From the NCBI GenBank assembly GCA_039105265.1, contig JAPFFF010000010.1:5394001-5458000 (forward strand): a DNA stretch of 64,000 bases. Direction: 5' to 3'. The translations under genes and the position numbers were made by a program. The stretch comes from Tritrichomonas musculus. Lineage: Eukaryota > Parabasalia > Tritrichomonadida > Tritrichomonadidae. Positions 42,220-53,300 of the stretch are shown in pieces (positions within the stretch are counted from its first letter, which is position 1; each line of letters starts with the position of its first letter). The notes beneath the pieces are model-generated. The model had not been told where the DNA came from. It searched no databases and worked only from the letters and a program-made list of their open reading frames with translations.

Positions 42220-43138
42220 TAAAACTTTTTGAATAATAACAACAACTTAATAAAGCTAAATACAAACAAAGCATTGGCAAGAGCATCAATTTCTTATTTA
42301 AGCCAAAATCTAGAAGAAGCATCGCAATATGACCATTTTTTTGAAATTGGTTATGAAAAATATGGCAAACAGATAGTCTAGTCATCAAATATATCATCTG
42401 CTATGAAAGAAAAATTAATTCAAATGGGGATGCAAAGGACCAAAAACTGCAAGATTATCTCCTATTTCAAGAGCAATTGAGAGAGAATCGCCACCATTAT
42501 TTCAGCAACCACAGAGGAATAATCTATATCAAATAATCTCTGCAAATTCTCCGCCAAATTCCAAAACAACGGTATCAGCTCCACCTAAACAGCAAATGCC
42601 TAATTGTAAAGTTCAAATTCCCGAAGATTGCGATTTGTATGATTTAATTCGACAATTAATGAACGAAATTTTCATCATGAAAAAAGATTTTTCAACAAAA
42701 ATATCTGAAATGTCTCACCAAATTAATAATCAGCAAAAAGAAATCGAAAGTTTAAAAAATTAACTGTCAACATTAACTCTCAACGAACAGAGAATTAAAA
42801 AAAATGAAAATGATCTTCTCCAACTAAAACAAGCAAATGAGCCAAGGAGAAATGATCCTTACAGAAATGAATAAGAAAAAAATAAATCAGAAATAGACCA
42901 AATAAAAAGAAGGCTAAATCAAAATGATCAGTCGCTTTTAAATATCAATTTTTCAATGAGGCAAAAAGAGGAATTGATATCTAGAATCAGAAATGATTTT
43001 AATGAAAAATTTTCTGCCTTTTGCCATTTCAGTGAGCAAATTGGTGGGTTTGAGTTTTCTTTTTTTTTTCATCTAATAAAAAATAATTTTATTTTTAAGC
43101 AATTTTTATATCTAAACCTTTTGTTTTTACACAAATAA
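42220..43138 (+). pseudogene. Decayed coiled-coil protein gene
   Basis: A former coding region with few breaks. Frame 1 (about 42235-42427) reads SISYLSQNLEEASQYDHFF and on through a TAG at 42379. It then shifts into another frame that runs from about 42428 to 43138, rich in P, Q and S (SPPLFQQPQRNNLYQ), then IPEDCDLYDLIRQLMNEIF, then a coiled coil broken by TAA at 42761 and 42872. The coiled coil continues in the same frame after both stops. All three stops could come from a Gln codon by one C-to-T change. I do not recognise the family. The last ~25 codons (FFFHLIKNNF...) look like spacer, so the original end is probably near 43055. Confidence 0.65.
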
Positions 43139-43192
43139 ATAAAAAAGCATTGTTTAAAATTATATTAAATGGTTACTAAAAGAAATTTTTTT

Positions 43193-45871
43193 TCAATCAT
43201 CTGGACCGCACACTGGGCATGCTTTTTCTATTTGTATTAAATAAACATTTCCTTCCGTAACGTTAAAAACAATTTTACTATTTTTTAACAATTCGAAATC
43301 AACTTTTTTATTACTATTTTTTTCAAAAACAGTTGCTTCTTCTGCTCCTTTGGATCTCACTTCAAGTTTACAAGAAAATTTAGGTTCAATGAAAATTTCG
43401 TAAGCTCTTCCATATTCCCAATTGCAAGAGACAACGATATTTCCTTTAGCAACGAGACCCTTGAAGCTGCCTTTCAATCCCCAGCACCTTGGCAAAGCTG
43501 GCAATACGTGGATATGATTGTATTTTGATTGAAGTAGCATTTCAGCAATTCCGCTAGTTGCAGCAAAATTTCCATCAATTTGAAAAGGAGGATGTGTGTC
43601 CCACAAATTCGAATAGATTCCATTTTTGAGGAGATCACGAATGAGTTTGAATGCTCTGTTACCATCACCTGCACGTGCCCAGGCATTAATCCTTTGTCCC
43701 ATTCCCCAGCCTGTCGATTCATCGCCTCGATCGTTCATTGAAATTTTGGCAGCTTCCAACCATTCAGGTGTTTCACTGTTGATCAAATCGAAAGGGAAAA
43801 GTCCGAGAAGATGTGACATGTGTCTGTGACCTTTCTCTCCGATAGATCCAAGTGATGTCTCTTCATACCATTCTTTAATTTGACCAGAAAGGCCAATTTC
43901 TATTGGTTTAAATGACGTTAATAATTTCTCCCACTTTTTCCATTGGTCTTTGTCAACATTCAATATTTTGGCCGCTATTAAAGTGTTCGTAAAATGTTGC
44001 CAGAGGATTGTTTGCTCATATGTGTTGCCACTTGTTGGTGGCCCATGTTCAGGTGAAAATGTAGGTGATGTGATAATTCTATTGTTCTTTTCATCCTTGA
44101 TGAAAAGATGCTCAAAATAATTCGCTTCTTCTTTAAGCATTGGATAAATGCGCGTTCGAAGAAGTTCGACATTATTTGTGTACAGAAAAAGTTCGAAAAC
44201 ATTGTGAAGAATCCATAAAATGGCGGTTGGTGACCAACCCCAATAAAAATTGTATCCAGGCGCAGTATAGCCAAAAGGATTCAATCTTGTATGTGCCATG
44301 AAACCGTTCTTCTCTTCACCATGACTATAAATGCCAGTGTAAATGCCGGCGGTTAACCGTCCTGGAATTTGAATGGACTCAATGAAATCGAGTAAAGGTG
44401 TCCCGCATTCAACCGCCATATTTGTGTTGAAAGTCGGGAAATAATTCATTTGAAGATTGATGTTGATGTGATAATCACTCATCCATGGTACATTGACGGT
44501 TTGATCGTTCCAAATACCTTGAAGATTTGACGGTAACGACCCTTCACGTGACGATGCAATGGTCAAATATCGACCATATTGAAAAAGAAGAACTTCAAGG
44601 TAACGAAATTGAGGCAATAAATGGTTGTCCATGTCAGTGTAATTCATTCCATATTTATTGAAGTCATTCTTATAATATTCGGCATATTTATTCAGTAATT
44701 CATTTGTCGGTAATTTTGACGGTTGCTGGCCAATATTGATTTCAACACGATTGAATATTTTCTGATAGTCTTTCAAATGATCTTCTTTCACTTTTTCATA
44801 GCCTTTATTAACCGCTTTCTCAATGATTTGCTCAACTTTCTTGTTCAAGTCTTCTTTGGTTTCACCAGAACGATATCGCGGATAGATGTTTTTATAGTCA
44901 GTCTTGGCAGAGACAAAGAAAACCACTTCATTTGTGTCCTCAATCAAAATTGAATCAGATTTGTATTGAATGAAACCGTTTTTAGCAACAACGGCCATTT
45001 TCCCAATGAATTTCATTTGATTGTCATTCAGTTCACCTTCAATAGTGATCTGATTCTTCTCAATCGTCGTTTTGGCTTCATTGGACGATAGGAAACGACC
45101 GTTTATTTTCATTTTTCTTGACTGTGAATCAGTCGAAAATTTAATGCAGATTACATTGTCTGGATACGAAGCGAAATACTCACGTGTGATTGTCGAAATT
45201 TCTTCCTTGTCATCCGCATACTTATACTCAACATATGACATGGCAGTATTCAAATCAAGATATCGGATGTAGTCAAAAACTCGACTCTTTTTCTCCCTCA
45301 AAAATTCAAATTGAAGTTCGCCGAATGCCAAATATGACCCAAAAGCTTCCAAATCGTCATCGCCGAGTAATTTTTCACATTGTTCGCGTGCTTCTTCATT
45401 TTTACCTTCTTTAAAAAGTTTCTGAATTTCTTGAATAAATAAACCGTCACGTCCAACGGTTTTTAAATTTCCTCCTTTATATTTTGGCCTTTTTTGGCTC
45501 GGGCCACCACTCCAAAGCGTTTTCTCATTGATTGAAACACGCTCTGTTGTAATTTCTCCATAGATATTGGCGCCAAGAAAGCCATTCCCAATTGGGAGAG
45601 TATTTTGTTGCCAGATTAAATTATCTTTGGTGAGATCAAATTGAAAAGGGGAGTTACTAATGTCTTTCAGTGGTATTTTAGAAGATTGTTTATTATACCA
45701 AAGTCGTAATGTGTGGTTTTCTTGAACCTTTGATATTAGATTTAATTCAATCTTCTTATGAACATTGGGCTTTTTCAAAAATAATTTTCCACATAAGAAA
45801 AATGATAAAATTGCTAATAAGGATAAAAATAAGAGCCAAAAGTTCATAAAAAAGTGAATTTGCTTTGTCAT
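43193..45871 (-). CDS. GH95 alpha-L-fucosidase (1,2-alpha-fucosidase type), membrane-anchored
   Basis: An 892-residue glycoside hydrolase family 95 enzyme, which removes terminal alpha-1,2-linked fucose by inversion. The N-terminal domain carries the family signature LPIGNGFLGANIYGEITTER followed by LWSGGP. Residues matching the catalytic set of Bifidobacterium AfcA are all visible: N470 and N472 in ININLQMNYFP, E608 in SPEHGPP and D766 in IDGNFAAT. A hydrophobic segment at about 9-30 (FWLLFLSLLAILSFFLCGKLF) looks like an uncleaved signal anchor, so the catalytic domain probably faces outside or the lumen (type II). The C-terminus is a beta domain ending in CPVCGPDD. ATG at 45871 gives the anchor; a TTG six codons upstream is not used. 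The family is mostly bacterial, so lateral acquisition is likely, though codon use now matches the host. A role in trimming fucosylated mucus glycans is inference. Confidence 0.93.
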   Translation of the reverse strand: MTKQIHFFMNFWLLFLSLLAILSFFLCGKLFLKKPNVHKKIELNLISKVQENHTLRLWYNKQSSKIPLKDISNSPFQFDLTKDNLIWQQNTLPIGNGFLGANIYGEITTERVSINEKTLWSGGPSQKRPKYKGGNLKTVGRDGLFIQEIQKLFKEGKNEEAREQCEKLLGDDDLEAFGSYLAFGELQFEFLREKKSRVFDYIRYLDLNTAMSYVEYKYADDKEEISTITREYFASYPDNVICIKFSTDSQSRKMKINGRFLSSNEAKTTIEKNQITIEGELNDNQMKFIGKMAVVAKNGFIQYKSDSILIEDTNEVVFFVSAKTDYKNIYPRYRSGETKEDLNKKVEQIIEKAVNKGYEKVKEDHLKDYQKIFNRVEINIGQQPSKLPTNELLNKYAEYYKNDFNKYGMNYTDMDNHLLPQFRYLEVLLFQYGRYLTIASSREGSLPSNLQGIWNDQTVNVPWMSDYHININLQMNYFPTFNTNMAVECGTPLLDFIESIQIPGRLTAGIYTGIYSHGEEKNGFMAHTRLNPFGYTAPGYNFYWGWSPTAILWILHNVFELFLYTNNVELLRTRIYPMLKEEANYFEHLFIKDEKNNRIITSPTFSPEHGPPTSGNTYEQTILWQHFTNTLIAAKILNVDKDQWKKWEKLLTSFKPIEIGLSGQIKEWYEETSLGSIGEKGHRHMSHLLGLFPFDLINSETPEWLEAAKISMNDRGDESTGWGMGQRINAWARAGDGNRAFKLIRDLLKNGIYSNLWDTHPPFQIDGNFAATSGIAEMLLQSKYNHIHVLPALPRCWGLKGSFKGLVAKGNIVVSCNWEYGRAYEIFIEPKFSCKLEVRSKGAEEATVFEKNSNKKVDFELLKNSKIVFNVTEGNVYLIQIEKACPVCGPDD

Positions 45872-47488
45872 TTGAAATAAACCATTCAAAAAAATTCAGA
45901 TAATTGAATTCAAAATAGAAAAGAATTATTCATTTATAAGGAAAATTTCCTTATGCAATATTTCGTTGTCAAAGAACCTAAGTGAGGTTTCTAAGCTTTT
46001 CAATATTTTTTACATTGAAATCTATTTGGTTTTTTTTCTGAGAAAATAATATCTCACATTTAATATAGAATTATCTCATAAAAAACATTATTAAATTAAA
46101 AATGGTGGTGACTAATTTGTTAATTAACGTTAAATAATTTCAAATAAGTAATTTTCTTTTATTTTTAGATAATCAATCAATATTTGAAGTATCAATATTA
46201 TTGCGAAAATGACACGCAAATATTAATATACAAGCTACATTAAATGATAATTTGCCTTTTTCACAATATTAGATCAAATATATGAAATATATATGATAAT
46301 TTGCATTTCTCAATTTTATACCATTTTTTATTTCATATGGACTTATACATTTTATATTATAATTTTTATAAAAACATTTTAATTCTATTTATGATTTATT
46401 TAAGTTTTTTTTTCCTCCAAATTTGTCACTTTTTGTGTAAAAAACATTTTTTGGGAAACTTTTTCAGTATTTGTCACTTTTTGGGCACTTTTTGTGCATT
46501 TCAAAATTTACCAATAAATTTATTTCATTTTAAAAAATAAATAAATGTATATTATATCTTGGGATATATTTTAATTTATTTATTAATTCTTATACTCATT
46601 AAAATCTTAAAAAAAAGCTTTTATTAATCAAGATATATTTTTAGAAAATTTTGCAACCCAAAAATCCCACAAATACCGTATATTTAAAAACCTCATACTA
46701 CTCTCAATATAACTTCATACTAAATCCATTCAATTATTGAAATTTATTATAGTTTAATACAAATATTTCAATTGTAAAGAATTTTTGAGAAACTACTGTG
46801 AAGTATATTCAGAGCATAGTTAGGTATGAAAAATGCAGGATGACTTAAAATATCATTATATAATATAAAATATAAGGAAATAAATATATTCCCTAAATAT
46901 AAAGATTAAATTGACGTTCAATATAAAAAAAAATATATTTTAATTTTTTGAAAAAGAAAAAAAAAATTGATAAGTTTATTTCAAATAAAATTATCAATCA
47001 ATGATTAAAATTGAATTAATATTCTTTGAAAAAAATTGAAGTCTAAGAAAATTGATAATGATTTTCTGAGTTGTTTGATAGTTGTAAAATATTTTTAATT
47101 GAAAAAAATTGTGAGAAAAAAAGAGTTTTCTGAGGAGTATAAAAAATAAAGTACTCAAAAAATGAAATTAGCAATAAAAAGAAATCCAACGTCACGATTC
47201 CAGATTTTTTTATTTATTTCATAATACGATTTCAAAATAAAACTAGTTGATCAGCCTTTTTTTCCAACTTGTGCCTATTGATCAAAAGAATGTTCCTTAT
47301 CATATCTTCATTCTTGGAAATATTTAAAAGCAAGCAAACACGAAATAGCTTAATAAGGTAAAGTATTCAATTTTAAATCATTCAAAAAGTGAATGAAAAA
47401 AATCTTGATTGTATAATATTTCGTGTTTAAATATTAAGCTCTGTATATTCATTGAAAATTTTTAATTTTAATTTTCAATCTTTATTAT
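45872..47488. other. Long AT-rich spacer
   Basis: About 1.6 kb with no gene. Around 46400-46510 the words TTTGTCACTTTTTG and GCACTTTTTGTG recur, which looks like a small imperfect repeat. The last part before 47489 is the upstream region of the helix-turn-helix fragment. Confidence 0.5.
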
Positions 47489-47764
47489 ATGAATCAATTT
47501 AATTGGACAGATGAAGAAAAAACTACTTTTTCCAGAGAACAAATCCAGATATGTGAAATGAAAAGGCAAGGACTGAAACAAGAATATATTGAAAATACTT
47601 TTGGTCTCACACCTCAATCTATTTCAACTGCCATTTGTGCAACTCTCTCAGGAAATCGTTGGCTTCCTCATAGCGAATCAGGAGGAAATATACCTTACAT
47701 TGGAGATGTTGACACTATTATATTTAAGAAACAAATAGACGAATATGGTTTGAACCTCAAATAG
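47489..47764 (+). CDS. Short helix-turn-helix protein, probably a transposase fragment
   Basis: A 91-codon ORF from ATG at 47489. It reads as a helix-turn-helix (REQIQICEMKRQGLKQEYIE, then NTFGLTPQSISTAI) followed by a GNRWLPHSESGGNIPYI stretch. I recall the same order (helix-turn-helix, then G-x-x-W...GGxxPY, then an acidic helix) at the start of trichomonad transposase-like proteins. No DDE catalytic region follows: after the TAG another ~60 codons stay open in a different frame up to ~47963 (it contains KIHPSSFNNLKRKE) and then stop. It is probably the 5' remnant of a transposon gene; a free-standing DNA-binding protein is less likely. Confidence 0.45.
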   Translation: MNQFNWTDEEKTTFSREQIQICEMKRQGLKQEYIENTFGLTPQSISTAICATLSGNRWLPHSESGGNIPYIGDVDTIIFKKQIDEYGLNLK

Positions 47765-47964
47765 ACGAAAATAGATTAAAAATTTATGAGAAAAATTACA
47801 AAATTCATTATAATAATGTAAATCAGATTCCAAAAATCCATCCAAGTTCTTTTAATAATTTAAAAAGAAAAGAAATATCTAAAGGAAATGTTCTTTCAAA
47901 TTTTCCAAGTCTAATGAGTCCTATTAGATTCACAAGAAATGCCTTTTTAAAATGTACAATTTGA

Positions 47965-50285
47965 TTGATTAAAAATTTTTAATAAGAAATTGGTTTATAT
48001 TAAAAAATTATGAAAAAATCGTTTTAATTTTGGATTTTATTCAAATTTTGGTAATTTCAATACCTCTTTCATAAAAAAAAAAAAAAAAACAATAATATCA
48101 TTGAAAATACCAAAAGAAGAGAAGCAGTCGAAAAGCAAATAAAAGTAAATCATAATAGTTTTCGTTAAGCTACATTACGAGAAACTTAATTTTTATAGCA
48201 AATAGATCTGATAATATTGCAAGTTACCTAAATCGAAAATATATTGTTACTAGATCATCAAAAAATTAATAATAATATTTTTTAGATAAAGATAATGTAT
48301 TATTTCTTTTAAATTTTTGGAGATATGCTTAATTTTCTTTGTTATAAAGATCATTCAATTTCATTCAAATCTGGTATGAAGTTATTTGAGAGCAATATTA
48401 TTGGTTTTTCAAGGTACGGTAGCCAAAATAAAGCTCTTAAAGTTCACTTAAACCGTAACGAAGTCCACTCAATTTTCTATGCCAATTAAAATTTTTAAAA
48501 TTTACTCAATTTTTTGTTTTATAAAATTTTCAACGAAAAAATTATAAATATCTTTGAATCATTTAGTTATCATCATTATTATTAACAAGTATTTAAATCA
48601 AGACAAATAAATTAATAATATATTATATAATATATTATATAATAAAATTAGTATAACTCATTAAAAAGGTTTAAAAAAAGGTACCCAAACTCTATTTTTT
48701 CGGACAATACCTTTTATATATTATTAGATTATTTTATAAAAACTCATATTTATATAGATTTATAAATATTAAAAATTTATCTAATAATTTCCAGTATAAA
48801 AAGAAATTTAATTCTGTCTAATTTTGATTAGTTTACAAATTTTTAAAAATTGAAAAAGTTTTGAAATGATTGTTTTATAAATTTGAATAAAAAATCTTTT
48901 TGATTAACATTTTGTAAATAAATATATACACATAAATGTTTACATATATATATTTATTGTTATTAATAGTTTTTTTGATTATTTTTTGAGAATCTAAAAA
49001 AATTATCATTTTAATTCTTGCATTTTATAATTTCATTGTTATTATATATATTAATATACATTTTAAAATTATTAAATATCTTATATTGTGAAATGTAATT
49101 TATAAAAATAAGATAAATATATTTTATTATTTGAATGTATTCTGAATTTATAAAATTAATATTGTGTTGATATCTTAAGAAATTAATTAATATTATATTA
49201 AACAATATAATATAAATGATTTAATAATATGGAATATTTTGTAAAACATAATGAATATCTAAAATTCCTATTTAGATTAAATATATCGAGTATTTTTCAA
49301 CAAATTAAAAAAAACTTTCGTAACTGAATTTTAATGATTTTTCATTATTTCATATCCTAACAAATATCAAATATATCATTAGATATCTCATATTATATAT
49401 TATATTTCAATATATAAAATGAATTATATATTTAATTTAATATAAATAAAATGTAGTTTAAAAATATTATTATTTAAATATTTTCATAAATTGAAAGAAA
49501 AACTATAATAAAATTTTCACTTCTCAATTATAATTTTTGTTTAATTTTCCATATTTTTCTCAAAAAAATTGGATTATAAATAAATATATTATTATTTTAA
49601 ATCTTTAGGTAATTTTGATCGTGATTTCAATGCATTCAAAATTGAATTCTCTTAGATTGACGACTTCACCTTTTTTAAAAAAATTAAATTCGCTTAGATT
49701 GACGACTTCACCTCTTCAGAAAAAAAAATTAACCTTTTTTTCTCCTTAAACCGTCAAAAAAATTAAAATTTTAACTTTATCTCAATAAATCCTAGATAGA
49801 TCTTCCAATTAACGAGATATATCATGTAAAATAAAATATATAAAACGATAAAATCATTACAGGAAAATGTATCGAAGGGATTAGAAATTATTTGGAAATT
49901 ATTGAAATATCGATTTTTGATTTTTCGTATCTCCACATATTCTTAATTAAATAAATATATTTTTATTTTATAAACAAACAAATATAATAATATAGAAAAA
50001 TATAAGTTCAAAAATAAAAAAATAATATTTTAATCACCACTTTACTAGGGTTTTTAAATTTTTCAAAAAGTAAAGATTAAAAATTCTAATTTCTTATGTA
50101 ATGAACCAAACAGGTTGTAAATAGTATCAAACAATTATACATATGATAAGGAATTAAAATATGCTATTAAAATTTTAGTAAGTCTTAAAATCACCAACTT
50201 TTTGCTTTCAACAAATTGAAAGAAAAGAGTTTGTATACCTTTGTTTAAAAAAAAATAACGTATATTCTAATTTAGCCCATTTTAG
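47965..50285. other. Long AT-rich spacer
   Basis: About 2.3 kb without a gene, among the most AT-rich DNA of the window. Poly-A run near 48075-48089. A 21-base word (CTTAGATTGACGACTTCACC plus T) occurs twice 43 bases apart near 49652 and 49695. No element borders could be defined. Confidence 0.5.
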
Positions 50286-50289
50286 CATA

Positions 50290-50354
50290 CTTCATTACCA
50301 CCTCTAAAGAAAATGTCCAATGTAAGGCCGCCTTCATTACCACCTCTAAAGAAA
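50290..50354 (+). repeat. Short direct repeat spanning the start codon of the kinase gene
   Basis: The word TTCATTACCACCTCTAAAGA occurs at 50291-50310 and again at 50332-50351, 41 bases apart. Both copies lie in the same reading frame (SLPPLKK), and the ATG at 50313 sits just after the first. A stop (TAG at 50283) closes the frame upstream. Confidence 0.85.
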
Positions 50355-53300
50355 AATATCGCTCCTAGAATTAAAAAGCCAAGTGATAGATACTTGATAA
50401 ACGTTGATGATTACCAAATTATCAATAAAATGAATCAAGGTGGATTTGGAATTATTTATTTAGTTCGAAATATTAAAACCAAAGAAGAATTTGTAGCCAA
50501 AATCAATAAAAATCAAACCGATCTCAAGAATGAAATCCTAATTTCCCGAGAACTTCGCATTTTAATTCAAATACAGCACCCCACAATAATTCAATTTCGA
50601 GGATTTTCTTATACAGATTTTGAAAACCAAAAAAATATTACTATTTTCATGGATTACATGAAAAATGGCTCCCTGGCCGATTTAATAGCAAATGAAGCAA
50701 ATGGATTATGTAAATCAGATTACGACAATACCAAGCGACAAATAATATTAATTGGAATAGCGCGAGGTATGATGATACTTCACAGCCGTCATGTTATTCA
50801 CCGCGATCTCAAACCAGAAAATGTTTTGATAGGTATTGATTATCATCCGCGAATTACAGATTTTGGTCTCTCAAAATTTTATGATCCACATAATTCGATG
50901 AGTCAATCGATGTCCGATTCAGGTACAGCTCAATATATGGCACCAGAAGTTATTTTAAGCAACCACTTTAACACGAAGGCAGACGTTTACGCTTTCGGAA
51001 TTTTAATGTACGAATTAGTGACGAGCGAGCGAGCATACAGTGACCTTCTGAAAGGGCGCAATAAGATAACAGCGTTCAATTTGAAGACTAAAGTTTGTGA
51101 AGGTCTTCGTCCAACGATCAAAGAAAGAAGCATGAAAAAAGGCCAAAAACTTATGATTGAAAAGTGCTGGTCAAAAGATCCAAAGGAAAGGCCAACATTC
51201 AAAGAAATCTACAAGCTTTTGAGTATGTCAACTGTTGACTACATCACTGAATTTGAAGACAGCAATGAACCAAAAATCATCCCTTTCATTGACGATGACG
51301 ATGATGAAGATGAATACTGTGAATTTATCGGAACAAGAAAGTTCTGCTTTGATGACGTCGATATTGAAGAGATTCTCGAATACATTGACAGCATAAATGG
51401 TGAGCCAAGGTCACTTGATAAAAGTAATGAACAGGGACTCCCCAGCCTTGACATGAAGAAAATTGAAGCCAAAATGTCTCAGATGGAGTCTGAGCTGGCT
51501 GCATCAAAAAGTGAAGCATCTAGATTGAGAGAAGAGGCAGACAAGATGAAGTCTCAGATGATGCAAATGAGCAAAAAGATCAACGACCAGTCCGCATTAA
51601 TCAATTCCCTTGAAACAAAATTGTCTGAAAATAAAGGGGCTGTCAATTCGAGTTTGTATATCTCAGCGGAAATGAATTTGTCGTCGCCAGGAATCCTTGA
51701 ACAACTGAAGATGAAAGAGAAAACTTCATTTGACCGCCTGTTTGTTGCATCTCAATCATCAAGAGACATTTACAACTTGATTGATCCAAACACAAAAGAT
51801 TGTTTTTGTACAAATAATTGTGGAGACTTCTTCATTGAATTTGAGCTTGAAGAAACGATTCCAATCAACGGAATTCAAATATTTTCAGGTTGGGAAGCTT
51901 TCCCAAAGTCATTTGACATCATAATTGAAGGTCGAACTGTGAAATCGATCAAAGAAGCGATTGATCTGAATGGCAAATGCAAAGACATGACGATCGAATT
52001 TGAAAGCAATCGATGTAGACGAATTCGATTCCAACAGACAGGACCAAACTGGGATAAAAACAACAACTTTTTATTTATCAAACGAATTGAATTACTATCA
52101 CCAGAAACTAAATACTCAGGAGGAGTCTTCAAGACACTTTTTTATAAGAATGAAAACAAAGATCCACACAAAATTGGAGTTCACATCACATCAACAGCTT
52201 TTGACTTTAACAATTTCTATTCAATAAAATCAACAAAAAATATTTGTACAGCAAATAAAGAAAATCAATGGTTTCAAATTGAATTGACACGATCAGTAGC
52301 GATTCTCAATGGATTCAGACTCAAAAAATCTGTTCCAGAAAGACTGAAAAGCTACAAAATCATCTGCACGGATGACGCCAGCAAACCGACTTCATCATGG
52401 ACGACATTGACAGTCATCAACGAAAAAACGAAAGGAGACCACCAAGACCTTGACATCTATGAATTCGACCATCCGAGTCCACCTGTCCGATTTATTCGAC
52501 TCATTCAAACAGACAAAAACTGGAATGATAATCTTTTTTTAAAATTTATTCATTTCGATCTTTTTGGTCGTCTGTCACTTGATGACACTATCAACGAAAA
52601 CATCAAAAATATTTCAGATCTCAAATCAAAGATTGGACGATTCTTTTCTGTTGACACTAACATTGACACTCCAGGAATCCTTGAACAACTGAAGATGAAA
52701 GAGAAAACTCCATTTGACCGCTTGTTTATTGTATCTCAATCATCAAGAGACATTTACAACTTGATTGATCCAAACACAAAAGATTATTTTTATACAAATA
52801 ATTGTGGAGACTTCTTCATTGAATTTGAACTTGAAGAAACGATTCCAATCAACGGAATTCAAATATTTTCAGGTTGGGAAGATTTCCCAAAGTCATTTGA
52901 CATCATAATTGAAGGTCGAACTGTGAAATCGATCAAAGAAGCGATTGATCTGAATGGCAAATACAAAGACATGACGATCAAATTTGAAAGCAATCGATGT
53001 AGACGAATTCGATTCCAACAGACAGGACCAAACTGGGATGAAAACAACAACTTTTTACTTATCGAACGAATTGAATTACTATCACCAGAAACTAAATACT
53101 CAGGAGGAGTCTTCAAGACACTTTTTTATAAGAATGAAAACAAAGATCCACACAAAATTGGAGTTCACATCACATCAACAACTTTTGACTTTAACAATTT
53201 CTATTCAATAAAATCAACAAAAAATATTTGTACAGCAAATAAAGAAAATCAATGGTTTCAAATTGAATTGACACGATCAGTAGCGATTCTCAATGGATTC

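Noticed and set aside
42761-42874. An alternative genetic code with TAA/TAG as glutamine
   Set aside because: Large intact genes (dynein, kinases, fucosidase) have no internal TAA or TAG and end in TAA or TGA at expected family ends, so the standard code holds and these stops are lesions.
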